Shown here: positions 25,615 to 33,781 of the stretch, one piece after another
Layout: each line of letters starts with the position of its first letter
Position numbering within the stretch: position 1 is the stretch's first letter
Source: CAZMXP01 sp964570285
GTDB lineage: Bacteria; Planctomycetota; PLA2
DNA length: 64,000 bases
Reading direction: 5' to 3'
NCBI GenBank assembly: GCA_964570285.1
Contig: CAZMXP010000026.1
Location: 4,383-68,382, forward strand
Notes under the pieces: model-generated
Told to the model about the DNA's origin: nothing
The model's database searches: none
The model's input: only the letters and a program-made list of their open reading frames with translations
Position numbers and translations under genes: made by a program

Positions 25615-26958
25615 CTATCCGCCCTGCCCCTCCCCGTCGGTCGCCGGCGCCACCGGCAGGTCCCGGAGGTCGGCGGCGCGGACCTCGGACTGCCAGGTGA
25701 TCGTCCCCCTCGCGTGGCGCTCGAGGATGAGCCGCTGCTGGCGCACGAAGTTCTCGCGCACCGCGGTGACGGTCACCGAGAAGAAGTTGCTCCGCACGGC
25801 GAAGTCGCGCCCCGGGTCGATCGCGTTGCGCAGCAGGAACCCGGTGTCCCGCAGCGAATCGACCTTCTGCGTCAGGTCGTTGACGCTCGCGTAGGCGTTG
25901 CTCGTCTCCTCCTCGGAAGAGGTGGTGGTGGTGGTCGTCGCCGCCGCCTCCTCCTCCTCGCGCGCCTTCCGGTCCTCCTCGCGACGCTCGAGGTCCTCGG
26001 GGGTGTTCAGGTAGCCGCCGCGGCCGGTGAAGATCGCCTCGGCGACCTCGCGCTGCCCCTGGTCCTCGCGGAACAGCGCCCGGAGCACCTGCACCGGCGC
26101 GGTGTTCGGGTTGATCGCGGTCGTGCCGTGCACGGTCAGGAAGTCGGCGAGGTCGGGCATGCGCTGGTTGCTCGCGAGGTCGGTGAAGCGCTCGAGCAGG
26201 CGCTTCTCGAGGAAGAGCCGGTGGCAGAAGACCAGGTCGCGCACGGTCAGCACGCCCTGCTTGGTGTCGGACGTCGGCGCGGGCAGGTCGGAGGCGCGCA
26301 CCCGCTCGTCGCGCTCCTCGCCGCGCAGGAAGTGCACGATCGCCTCGGCCACCTCCTTCGCCTCCTGGTCGTCGAGGTCCCACTCGCTGTCGGAGAAGTC
26401 GCCGAAGCGCGGGTCGCGGAAGAAGTCGAGCAGGTTCTTCAGCACCTCCTGCGCCCGCGCGCGGCGCTGCGCGTCGTTGTGCCGCAGCAGGTTCAGGTTG
26501 AACTTCCCCTGCTCGTCGGTCACCTCGGTGTAGAGCGTGATCGAGTCGCCCGCCTCCTCGTCGCCGCGCTTGACGACGAGGCTCGTGCCGCCGCCCTCGG
26601 TGTCGGGGCCCCAGAGGTCGCTCGCGTGGTCGGCGGCGCCCTGCTGCTGGCCCATCTTCTCGTCGTCCACGAGGTCGCGCACGAGCCTGAGCCGCATCTG
26701 GTGCACGCGCGCGTGGATCGCGAACTTGAACTGCTGCGTCGCGAGCAGGTTGTTCGCGAGCTGCTCGCCGATCGTCACCTCGAAGTCGAGCTGCGTCATG
26801 ATGATGGCGACGAGCGGCAGGATGATCAGCACGAGGATCAGCGCGATCCCGCGCTCGGAGGGGCGGGCGGCGCGCGGCGCCGCCGACCCCCCGGGAGGGT
26901 CCGGCGGGGGCACGGGAGGCATGATGGGGATCCCACTCCGACGCCTGCGGGCGCTCAT
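25615..26958 (-). CDS. Type II secretion/pseudopilin K (GspK)-like protein
   Basis: 447 residues; its ATG overlaps the previous stop (ATGA) behind AGGAAG. A Pro-rich basic N-terminus precedes a class-III-like signal: ERGIALILVLIILPLVAIIM, with the charged-hydrophobic transition of prepilin-type proteins. The long periplasmic part has GspK features, including the helix-hairpin-helix-like INPNTAPVQVLRALF segment and a VRDLVFCHRLFLEKRL region. An inserted low-complexity stretch (Glu-rich, then six Thr in a row) lies near residue 335. GspK normally caps a pseudopilus tip with GspI and GspJ, but none of the other secretion genes is in the window. Here it is coupled to two FG-GAP genes and an ABC exporter, an unusual setting. 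Confidence 0.82.
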   Translation of the reverse strand: MSARRRRSGIPIMPPVPPPDPPGGSAAPRAARPSERGIALILVLIILPLVAIIMTQLDFEVTIGEQLANNLLATQQFKFAIHARVHQMRLRLVRDLVDDEKMGQQQGAADHASDLWGPDTEGGGTSLVVKRGDEEAGDSITLYTEVTDEQGKFNLNLLRHNDAQRRARAQEVLKNLLDFFRDPRFGDFSDSEWDLDDQEAKEVAEAIVHFLRGEERDERVRASDLPAPTSDTKQGVLTVRDLVFCHRLFLEKRLLERFTDLASNQRMPDLADFLTVHGTTAINPNTAPVQVLRALFREDQGQREVAEAIFTGRGGYLNTPEDLERREEDRKAREEEEAAATTTTTTSSEEETSNAYASVNDLTQKVDSLRDTGFLLRNAIDPGRDFAVRSNFFSVTVTAVRENFVRQQRLILERHARGTITWQSEVRAADLRDLPVAPATDGEGQGG

Positions 26959-28358
26959 TTCTTCCTGCTCCGGAGCAGATAGAGGCGGTCGGGCCGGCGG
27001 CCCGCGCCGCGGTAGTGCAGCAGGATATCGGAGATGCCGTCCCCGTCGAAGTCGAGCGCGCTGCTCTTGACCGAATCGAAGTCGGCGCAGTCGGGCACCG
27101 CGATCCGGAAGGCCGCCTCCTCCCGGTAGACGATGCCCGCGGCGCCCCGGCGGACCGCGAGCTCCCTTGTCCCCTCCGTCACGAGCAGGTCCTTGCGGCC
27201 GTCGCCGTCGAGGTCGCCGCCGTACTCGACGATCACGAGGCCCGAGATGCGGATGCGCCCCGCCTCGTCGGTCGCCACCCTCACGCGGATCGGCACCGTG
27301 ATCTGCGACGTCGCGCTCGGCGGGATGCAGGCGGGGCCGCCCCGGTTGACGAAGAGGGGCACGAGCACGAGCACCTCGCCTCGGGCGACCACGCGCACGG
27401 CGTCCTGGATCGTGGGTCGCGCGACGTAGGGGAACGCGAGGTCGGGCAACCCGTCGCCGTCGAGATCCTCGATCACGGGATGGCGCATGTCGCCCGGCAG
27501 CGAGAGGCGGATGCGGTGCGCCTCGCGCAGCCCCTTCTGCGGGTGGGCGACGAGCACGGTGATCTTGCCCTCCCTGCGCCTGACCGCGACGAGGTCGGTC
27601 TGGCCGTCGCGGTTGAGGTCGACGAAGTTCAGGTCCGCGTCCGCCGCCTCGTCGATCGCCAGGTCGAACCGCCGCGCCGCGTCGAAGCGCCCCGCCGCGT
27701 CGCCGGGGTAGACGCGCAGCCCCGTGCGCGTCAGCACGGCGAAGTCGGGCCGGAGGTCTCCATCGAAGTTCCCGTCCTGCCAGAGGCCGAACGCATGCCG
27801 CGCGACCACGCGCTCGCTCGACGCCTCCGCCCAGGTCTCGCCGGTCTCGTCGACCTGCGGCGGCAGCGCGATCGTCCCGCCGGAAGAGAGCGTGAGCGCG
27901 TAGCCGTCGAGGGAGGTGTCGATGAAGTCGGGCTGGCCGTCGCGGTCGAGGTCGCGGAAGAACCCTCGCCAGAGGAGATTGAGGGGGCGCGGGGGCAGCC
28001 CCGGCCCGCTCGCGTAGGCCAGACGGCGCGGGCCCCCGAGGAACGGCAGCGCCCAGTAGGCCTCGGCGGTGCGCGCGACGACCTCCAGCGCCCGGCCCTC
28101 GCCGGTCGGCCCGAGATCGAAGAGGGCCGTCCCCTGCGGCAGCGCCACCCGCGCATCGGGCGCCGGGGCCAAGGTTCCCCCGCGCCCCCTCCAGAACCAC
28201 GCCTCGCCCGGGGCGACCGCCACGAGGTCGTCGCGCCCGTCCCCGTCGCAGTCGCGCGCGATCGCGTAGGTGACCACCGGGGGCGAATCGAGCGGGACCA
28301 CCTCGTGCTCCGCGAAGGCGACGGCGGCCGCGGAAACCAGCAGCAGCGCGCCCCTCAC
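26955..28358 (-). CDS. Secreted FG-GAP repeat protein (copy 2)
   Basis: 467 residues from GTG 28358, in a GTGA overlap with the upstream gene's stop. A signal peptide (RGALLLVSAAAVAFA) is followed by FG-GAP/VCBS blades with Ca-binding motifs: DCDGDGRDDLV, DLDRDGQPDFI, NFDGDLRPDFA, DLNRDGQTDLV, DLDGDGLPDLA, DLDGDGRKDLL and DFDGDGISDIL. That is about seven blades, a full propeller. A short insert around residue 365 (FVNRGGPACIPP) departs from the pattern. It overlaps the GspK-like gene by four bases and is coupled to a related FG-GAP gene upstream, so the two may form a surface complex. The ligand is unknown. Confidence 0.88.
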   Translation of the reverse strand: MRGALLLVSAAAVAFAEHEVVPLDSPPVVTYAIARDCDGDGRDDLVAVAPGEAWFWRGRGGTLAPAPDARVALPQGTALFDLGPTGEGRALEVVARTAEAYWALPFLGGPRRLAYASGPGLPPRPLNLLWRGFFRDLDRDGQPDFIDTSLDGYALTLSSGGTIALPPQVDETGETWAEASSERVVARHAFGLWQDGNFDGDLRPDFAVLTRTGLRVYPGDAAGRFDAARRFDLAIDEAADADLNFVDLNRDGQTDLVAVRRREGKITVLVAHPQKGLREAHRIRLSLPGDMRHPVIEDLDGDGLPDLAFPYVARPTIQDAVRVVARGEVLVLVPLFVNRGGPACIPPSATSQITVPIRVRVATDEAGRIRISGLVIVEYGGDLDGDGRKDLLVTEGTRELAVRRGAAGIVYREEAAFRIAVPDCADFDSVKSSALDFDGDGISDILLHYRGAGRRPDRLYLLRSRKK

Positions 28359-29608
28359 CGGCCACCGCCGACGAGGAGGATGCCCCGTGCGCCGGGCACG
28401 GCCGCCAGCGTCCTGCCCCGCGCGACACGTCCCGGCGCCGGCCACTCGGCCTTGCCCTTCTCGTGGAAGGCGCCCGTCGCGTCCGCGGAGAGCAGCGCGA
28501 CCCCGGTGCCCAGCGAGAGGGCCTCCGGGTGGCCGTCGCCGTCGAGGTCGGGCAGGAAGGTCACGGGAGGGCGCGGGTTCTCGCTGAACGCGCTCAGCGG
28601 CACCGCCTCGCGCAGCGTCCATGCGGGCTCGCGGGCGAACTGCCCCTGCTCGAAGCGGAAGCCGTGGTAGTGGCCGGGCGCCGTGCCCGTGGCCGCGGCG
28701 AGCAGCGAGGTGTTGATCGTCGCGAGCACGAGGTCGAGATCGCCGTCCCCGTCGAGGTCGAGCAGGTCGGACTTCAGCAGGGCGCCCGCGAGCTTGAGCA
28801 TGCTGGCCGGGCGGTGGAACCCCTTGCGCTCGAGGTCGTAGAGCTTGCCGTTGGGCCAGTGCATCGCGGTCGCCTCGAAGGCGCCGAAGAAGCCCGTGCT
28901 TCCCCTCGCGGTGACGACGAGCACGTCGAGGCGGCCGTCGCCGTCGATGTCGCGGAGGAAGACGTGGTTGCGCCGGATCTCCTCGGCGGCCTGCCCGCTC
29001 GTCGCGAGGGGCAGCGAGACGCGCGCGCTCTCGGCGGCGCCGCGGAAGGCGACGATGTCGCCGTTCTGGAAGAAGACCAGCTCGCGCCCGCGGCCCGACC
29101 AGTCGCCGACGACCGGCAGCGGGATCTCCCAGCGGACGGCGAACTCCTCGTTGCGCTTGATCTCGAGCGATGTGGAGGGGGCGAGGGGGACGAGGGTGCC
29201 GAGCGCGTCGAAGCCGTCGCGGCTCGCGAGGATGGGGTCGTCGCGGCCGTCGCCGTCGAGGTCGCCGGGGGAGGCGAGCAGCACCGGATCGCCGCCCCCG
29301 AGCATGGCGAGCAGCGACGCGGGGCCGCCGTCGGCCTCCTCCCACGCGCCGAACGGATCTTTCACCGCGCGGTAGCGGCCCGCGCGCACGACGCCGAGGA
29401 GGCCCCGCCCGACGACCGCGAGCGGCGGCGCGGGGCGGCGCAGGATGGCGGTCGTGCCCCCGCGGCGCAGCAGGATCTCGCGCTTCGTCACCGCGACGAG
29501 GTCTTCGAGGCCGTCGGCATCGAGGTCGGCCAGGCGCACGTCGAGGACGGGCTCCTCCCACGGGAGCGGTTCGAGCGACAGGGCGAGGAGCAACAGCGCG
29601 GGATGCAT
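28355..29608 (-). CDS. Secreted FG-GAP repeat protein (copy 1)
   Basis: 417 residues, ATG 29608, two bases after the permease stop. A short signal sequence (HPALLLLALSLEPLPW) leads into FG-GAP blades: DLDADGLEDLV, DLDGDGRDDPI, DIDGDGRLDVL, DLDGDGDLDLV and DLDGDGHPEAL, with Ca-loop residues kept. It is related to the next gene but diverged, so an old tandem duplication is likely. The close coupling with an ABC transporter upstream and a pseudopilin-like gene downstream suggests the set is exported or assembled as a unit. Five clear Ca loops suggest an incomplete or degenerate propeller. Confidence 0.86.
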   Translation of the reverse strand: MHPALLLLALSLEPLPWEEPVLDVRLADLDADGLEDLVAVTKREILLRRGGTTAILRRPAPPLAVVGRGLLGVVRAGRYRAVKDPFGAWEEADGGPASLLAMLGGGDPVLLASPGDLDGDGRDDPILASRDGFDALGTLVPLAPSTSLEIKRNEEFAVRWEIPLPVVGDWSGRGRELVFFQNGDIVAFRGAAESARVSLPLATSGQAAEEIRRNHVFLRDIDGDGRLDVLVVTARGSTGFFGAFEATAMHWPNGKLYDLERKGFHRPASMLKLAGALLKSDLLDLDGDGDLDLVLATINTSLLAAATGTAPGHYHGFRFEQGQFAREPAWTLREAVPLSAFSENPRPPVTFLPDLDGDGHPEALSLGTGVALLSADATGAFHEKGKAEWPAPGRVARGRTLAAVPGARGILLVGGGR

Positions 29609-29610
29609 CG

Positions 29611-30438
29611 TCAGTCGGTGAGGTCGGCGCGGGAGAAGAGGAGCGCCGCGAGCAGCGGGAGGCCCAGGGCCGCCCCCAGCGCCCCGAGCGCGGCGCCCGC
29701 GCCGTACTCGGGCCAGTGGCGGGTGGCGAGCATGCGGCCATGCTCCTCGAGTTGCGCGAGGAAGTCGCCCGCCGCGCGGAAGGGGAGCAGGCGCGCCGCC
29801 TCCTTCGAGAGGCCGAGCACCTCGGGCAGGAAGTTGAGCGGGACCGCGACGGCGAAGGCGACGATCACCGCCGCGGCCGAGCCCGCGACCAGCGCGGAGA
29901 CGAGCAGGCCGATGCCCGTGGCGGAGAGCAGCGCGGGCAGCACCGCGAGGACGGTCGCGTAGAGCCGGCCGCGCATCGCGCCCGCGGCGAGGTCGGGCGA
30001 GACCTCCGTCTCGCCGACGAACTCGAACCCCTCGGTCTCAGCCTCGAGGACGAGATCGCCGAACGGCTTGCCGGCGGCGGTGCCGAAGGCGGCGAGCGTC
30101 ACGACGGCGAGGAAAAGCAGCGCCGCCGCCGCGAGCGCGCACGCCTTGCCGAGCACGAAGCCCGATCGCGTCACGGGCCGCGGCAGGAGCCAGCGCACGG
30201 TGCCCTGCGTGCGTTCGCCGGCGACGGAGACGGCCGCGATGCCGAGCAGGAAGAAGCCCGCCGTCTTCGCACCCGCCCCGAGCGCGGCGCCGAAGACGAG
30301 ATAGCCGTTGCCGTCGAAGGGCGCGTGGCGCCCGAAGGCCCAGGTGATCCCGGCGGCGGCGAGCAGCCCGACGGGCAGCATCGGGCGCGTGAGGAGATCG
30401 AAGAGTTCCGCGCGGAACGCGGGCAGGAAACCCTTCAC
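29611..30438 (-). CDS. ABC-2 type transporter permease
   Basis: 275 residues from GTG 30438, overlapping the ATPase stop (GTGA). About six hydrophobic segments are visible, including MLPVGLLAAAGITWAF, AGFFLLGIAAVSVAG, CALAAAALLFLAVVTLAAF, LPALLSATGIGLLVSALVAG, AAVIVAFAVAVPLNF and GLPLLAALLF. The GERTQGTVRWLLPRPVTR motif between the second and third is typical of ABC-2 permeases (regulated ABC exporters, coupling helix region). An extracytoplasmic loop lies between helices 3 and 4. It forms an exporter with the ATPase encoded directly upstream; the substrate is unknown. Confidence 0.88.
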   Translation of the reverse strand: MKGFLPAFRAELFDLLTRPMLPVGLLAAAGITWAFGRHAPFDGNGYLVFGAALGAGAKTAGFFLLGIAAVSVAGERTQGTVRWLLPRPVTRSGFVLGKACALAAAALLFLAVVTLAAFGTAAGKPFGDLVLEAETEGFEFVGETEVSPDLAAGAMRGRLYATVLAVLPALLSATGIGLLVSALVAGSAAAVIVAFAVAVPLNFLPEVLGLSKEAARLLPFRAAGDFLAQLEEHGRMLATRHWPEYGAGAALGALGAALGLPLLAALLFSRADLTD

Positions 30439-31328
30439 CGGGTGACCTCGCTCAGGTAGAGCTCGTCGAGCGTCATGCGCAGCGGGGCGAGCTCGTAGAC
30501 CCGGAGCCCGGCGCGCACGCAGGCGGCCGCCGCCTCGGCGCCCGCCTCGGGGCCGCCCTCGAAGACGAGATCGCCGTTCTCCCCCGGGCGGGCGGTGTCG
30601 GGAAGCAGGCCACGGACGATCGCGCGGGCGCGGGCGGGGTCGCTGACCGCGAGACGGTAGCGCGGGCGGTCCTCCCCGAGGAGCGTCTTCACCTCGCCCG
30701 AGCGGGCGATCCTGCCCGCGACGACGATGGCCGCATGGGTGCAGAGCCCCTCCACCTCGGCGAGCCGGTGCACGGAGACGAGCACCGTGGCGCCGCGCCG
30801 GTGCTCCTCCGCGAGGATCCCGCGGATCGTGCGCAGCCCCGCGGGATCGAGGCCGTTCTGGGGCTCGTCGAGCACGAGCAGGTCGGGCTTGCCGAGAAGC
30901 GAGCAGGCGAGGCCGAGCCGCTGGCGCATCCCGTGCGAGAAGCCGCGCACGCGGCGGTCGGCGGCGGCGGAGAGGCCGACCCGCTCCAGCGGCTCCAGAT
31001 CCGCGGCCACCCCCATGAAGGCCGCGGCGCGGCGGAGCGCCTGGCGGGCCGTCAGGTGCGGCGCAAAGACGGCGTTTTCGATCAGGAAGGATGCCCGGCG
31101 GGCCGCGCCGACATGGTCGCGCACGTCGATGTCGAAGATGCGGGCGCTCCCCTCGTCCGCGCTCACGAGGCCCGAGAGCACCCGGAGCGTCGTCGACTTG
31201 CCCGCGCCGTTGGGCCCGAGGAATCCGTAGAGCGTCCCCTGGGGCACGGCAAGGTCGAGTCCCGCCAGCGCCACGTGAGGCCCGTAGCGCTTCTTGAGCC
31301 CCTCGCAGTGCACGGCCGGCCGCTCCAT
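30435..31328 (-). CDS. ABC transporter ATP-binding protein
   Basis: 297 residues, ATG 31328. A complete nucleotide-binding domain: Walker A GPNGAGKST (about 38-46), a variant signature in FSHGMRQRLGLA, Walker B LLVLDEP and an H-loop His in LVSVHRLAEVE. The C-terminal 80 residues form the extra domain seen in ABC-2 drug/lipid exporter ATPases (with LAPLRMTLDELYL near the end). It is the first gene of a coupled set: ATPase, permease, two FG-GAP proteins and GspK-like protein. The gap of 77 bp to the beta-helix gene upstream could hold a promoter, but none is obvious. Confidence 0.95.
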   Translation of the reverse strand: MERPAVHCEGLKKRYGPHVALAGLDLAVPQGTLYGFLGPNGAGKSTTLRVLSGLVSADEGSARIFDIDVRDHVGAARRASFLIENAVFAPHLTARQALRRAAAFMGVAADLEPLERVGLSAAADRRVRGFSHGMRQRLGLACSLLGKPDLLVLDEPQNGLDPAGLRTIRGILAEEHRRGATVLVSVHRLAEVEGLCTHAAIVVAGRIARSGEVKTLLGEDRPRYRLAVSDPARARAIVRGLLPDTARPGENGDLVFEGGPEAGAEAAAACVRAGLRVYELAPLRMTLDELYLSEVTR

Positions 31329-31396
31329 CGCGCCCAGAGTCTAACCCGCAGCGGCAGCAGGACCGGCGGGGTCGGGCCCGCGCGGAGCCCCCGATC

Positions 31397-31417
31397 GCGG
31401 CGGTTTTACCTGGCACC
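31397..31417 (+). repeat. REP-like motif, copy 1 (spans the beta-helix gene stop codon)
   Basis: Matches GCGGCGG-NN-TTACCTGGCAC. On the minus strand it supplies the TAA stop codon of the beta-helix gene (31406-31408). Confidence 0.65.
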
Positions 31418-32557
31418 CGCCGGTTCGTCCGCACCGAAGCCCCGCGCGGGGGAGTCCGTGCGCAGGCGGAGATCGCCCGCATCCGCAGCGCGGAATCGCG
31501 GATCCCGGCCGGAGACCGCGTCGCGCTCGACCGTCGGGAGCCTGGGTGCGCTGCGTTCGGGGTCGTCGAGGCAGTACCACCAGTTGCGGGAGAAGGTGAA
31601 CGACGAGGCGTCGGTCGAAGGACCCACATTGACGCCCCCTTCGCGCCAGTGGGCGGAGCTGAAGACGACGATGTTGCGCGTAAACTCCCCGCCACGGCAG
31701 GCGACAAAGCCCTGGGCCGTGGTCTCCTGCAGGATGCGCAGCGCCCAGCGGCGCGGGAGATAGACCGTGTTGGCGCGGACGACGGCACCGTCCACCCCGA
31801 CAAGGGCGAACGGTGCGTCCGAACCGATCAGCGTGTTGCCCTCGACGAGAATCGACCGCGCCTCGGCGTGCGGGGGCGGCCCGAGGGGCGGCCGGAAGAA
31901 CCCGAGCCCCGTGCTCCCGCCGATGTTGATCGCCCGCGAGCCGGCATCTTCGAACCGGTTTCGCCGTACGGCAATCTCCGCCGAGCCGCCCTTCATCTGG
32001 ACTCCGCTGCCCCCCTTCCCGTCATGGCGCAGCGTGTTGCCCTCGACCCGGCCGTGGTGGCAGCCGACCATGTCGATGCCCGACCCCTGCGAGCCCCACC
32101 GTTCGATCGTGCACCCCTCCACGAGGAAGTCGTCGAGGCCCGAGAGCTTGATGCCGTCGCAGTTCCCCTGCGGGCCCACGTCGCGGATCACGAGGTTCCG
32201 GAGGACCACGTGGCGGGAGGGCCTCTCCCGGACGCCGCCGTCGTCGAGGTTGAGGCCGTTCCCGGTCGCACCCACGAAGACGAGGTCGCGCAACTCGACA
32301 TGCTCGATCCGGCTCAGGTGCAGCCCGCTCGCGCCGCCCCGGAAGAGAGGCGGCCTGCCCGCGTCCGCCGCGGCGACCACGATCGGTCGGCCGCTCGCCC
32401 CCCGCAGGCCCTCGATGCGAAGGCCACCGGCGTACTCGCCGGGCGCGACGAGGATCGTCGTTCCCGCCCGGGCCTTCGCCAGCGCCTCCCGAAGCTGCTC
32501 GCCGGTTGCCACCCGGAGCTCTGTCCCGAGCAGCGCGAGCACGCCAAGCAGGACCAA
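31406..32557 (-). CDS. Secreted right-handed parallel beta-helix protein
   Basis: 383 residues from TTG 32557; there is no ATG or GTG between the upstream in-frame stop (32585) and this point, and GTG 32542 is the alternative. A short hydrophobic leader (VLLGVLALLGTEL) is followed by the pattern of pectate-lyase/NosD-like beta-helices: TTILVAPGEYAGGLRIEGL, then stacked segments such as VVLRNLVIRDVG, FLVEGCTIERWG, GRVEGNTLRHDG, IAVRRNRFEDAG, ILVEGNTLIG and AVVRANTVYLPR. Carbohydrate binding or cleavage is typical, but catalytic residues cannot be assigned. The stop codon lies inside a REP-like motif, so the C-terminus may have been altered by insertion. It follows the serpin gene by 27 bp. Confidence 0.82.
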   Translation of the reverse strand: MVLLGVLALLGTELRVATGEQLREALAKARAGTTILVAPGEYAGGLRIEGLRGASGRPIVVAAADAGRPPLFRGGASGLHLSRIEHVELRDLVFVGATGNGLNLDDGGVRERPSRHVVLRNLVIRDVGPQGNCDGIKLSGLDDFLVEGCTIERWGSQGSGIDMVGCHHGRVEGNTLRHDGKGGSGVQMKGGSAEIAVRRNRFEDAGSRAINIGGSTGLGFFRPPLGPPPHAEARSILVEGNTLIGSDAPFALVGVDGAVVRANTVYLPRRWALRILQETTAQGFVACRGGEFTRNIVVFSSAHWREGGVNVGPSTDASSFTFSRNWWYCLDDPERSAPRLPTVERDAVSGRDPRFRAADAGDLRLRTDSPARGFGADEPAGAR

Positions 32558-32584
32558 TCCGGTACCCGGCCTTCGGGACGGGCC

Positions 32585-33781
32585 TCAGCCCGCCACCGAC
32601 GGATCGACGACTCTCCCGAGGAAGAGGATGCACCCCGTCGTGCGCTCGCGGATCACGAAGAGGAAGGGGCGGTCCGCGCGGAAGACGAGGGGCTCGCCGG
32701 GCTCCGCCTTGAGCTCCATCAGCGCCGCGGTCGCCGCGGCAGCCTCGGTGCCCTTCTCGTCGACGGCGACCAGCGCCTTGTGGGCGACCGCCGCGAGGAA
32801 GAGGTCGCGGCTGGCGTTCATCCCCGAAAAGTCGGCATCCTTCGAGAAGGCCAGCTTGATGCCCAGCTCCTGCAAGGGGCCCGCGAGCGCGAAGGAGGAC
32901 GTCACCGTGAACCTCGGCAGGAAGACCTCGACCTCGCGCTGACGCGCCCCCTTCAACCATTCGGCCAGCTTCCCGGCCGAGAGCAGTTTGGCCACCTCCG
33001 CGGGCCCGCCCTCGTGGAGAAGGATCACCATCGAGAGCTTGTCGGCCTCGTAGCGCAACTCGAGCAGTTCCACGCCGTCCGCGGCCGCGTGCAGGAACGA
33101 CTCCTGCTGGTGCATCATCGGGACGGGGACGCTCTTGCCCTCCGCGATCCGGAAGGGCATCTCCGCCGTCTCCTCGGCATCGAAGGGGCGGGCCCACGGA
33201 CCGCGGAAGTAGAGCGCGTTCGCGAGCACGAGGCGCGTCTCCGCGGAGAAGGATCCGGCCGAGACGAGATCGCGGATCCGGTCGTGGGTGGCCTGCGCCA
33301 CCCAGCCGTTGACGGCGGCCGCGGCGTCCCCCGGCGCCCCCCCGAAATCGACCCGCTCGAGGTGCGCCCCGAACCGGTCGCGCAGCGCCCCGATGAACGT
33401 CGCCTGGAACGAGGTGTCCTTCTGCCCCCAGAGCGCGTTCGCGATCGCGAGTTCCGCCTCGCGTCCGCTGGACGCGAGCAGCCTGCGTCGCAGCGACTCG
33501 TGGGCGAGGTCGGGCGGAGGCTCCGCCGGCAGGTAGAGCGCGTTCCTCATCTCCGCGGCGGTCTCGCCGGCGGCGCCCGCGTGCACCATGGCCAGCGCGC
33601 TTGCAATGCTGTACGGGGAGAAGGCGAAGTTGCCTCCGGCACCGGCGGACCGGGCGTAGAGATCGAAGCCGAAGAGATTGATCGCCCGGGCGATGGCGGG
33701 GTCGACCTCCGGCGCTTGGGCCTGCGCCGGCACGCCGAGAAGCCCGGTCAGCACGGCGAGGAGGAAACGGTGGCGGCTCAT
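32585..33781 (-). CDS. Secreted serpin (serine/cysteine protease inhibitor)
   Basis: 398 residues; ATG overlaps the transglutaminase stop (ATGA). A signal peptide (RHRFLLAVLTGLLGVPAQAQ) precedes a full-length serpin fold: NFAFSPYSIASALAMVHAGA, LVLANALYFRGPWARPFD, and the C-terminal RPFLFVIRERTTGCILFLGRVVDP. The reactive loop has the inhibitory hinge EKGTEAAAATA with small residues, so it should be able to insert into sheet A. Counting from the hinge places Lys (ELK-AEP) at about P1, which suggests a trypsin-like or Lys-specific target; that assignment is inference. Bacterial serpins are uncommon. The neighbour is a transglutaminase-fold Cys enzyme, but no protease gene is adjacent. Confidence 0.93.
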   Translation of the reverse strand: MSRHRFLLAVLTGLLGVPAQAQAPEVDPAIARAINLFGFDLYARSAGAGGNFAFSPYSIASALAMVHAGAAGETAAEMRNALYLPAEPPPDLAHESLRRRLLASSGREAELAIANALWGQKDTSFQATFIGALRDRFGAHLERVDFGGAPGDAAAAVNGWVAQATHDRIRDLVSAGSFSAETRLVLANALYFRGPWARPFDAEETAEMPFRIAEGKSVPVPMMHQQESFLHAAADGVELLELRYEADKLSMVILLHEGGPAEVAKLLSAGKLAEWLKGARQREVEVFLPRFTVTSSFALAGPLQELGIKLAFSKDADFSGMNASRDLFLAAVAHKALVAVDEKGTEAAAATAALMELKAEPGEPLVFRADRPFLFVIRERTTGCILFLGRVVDPSVAG

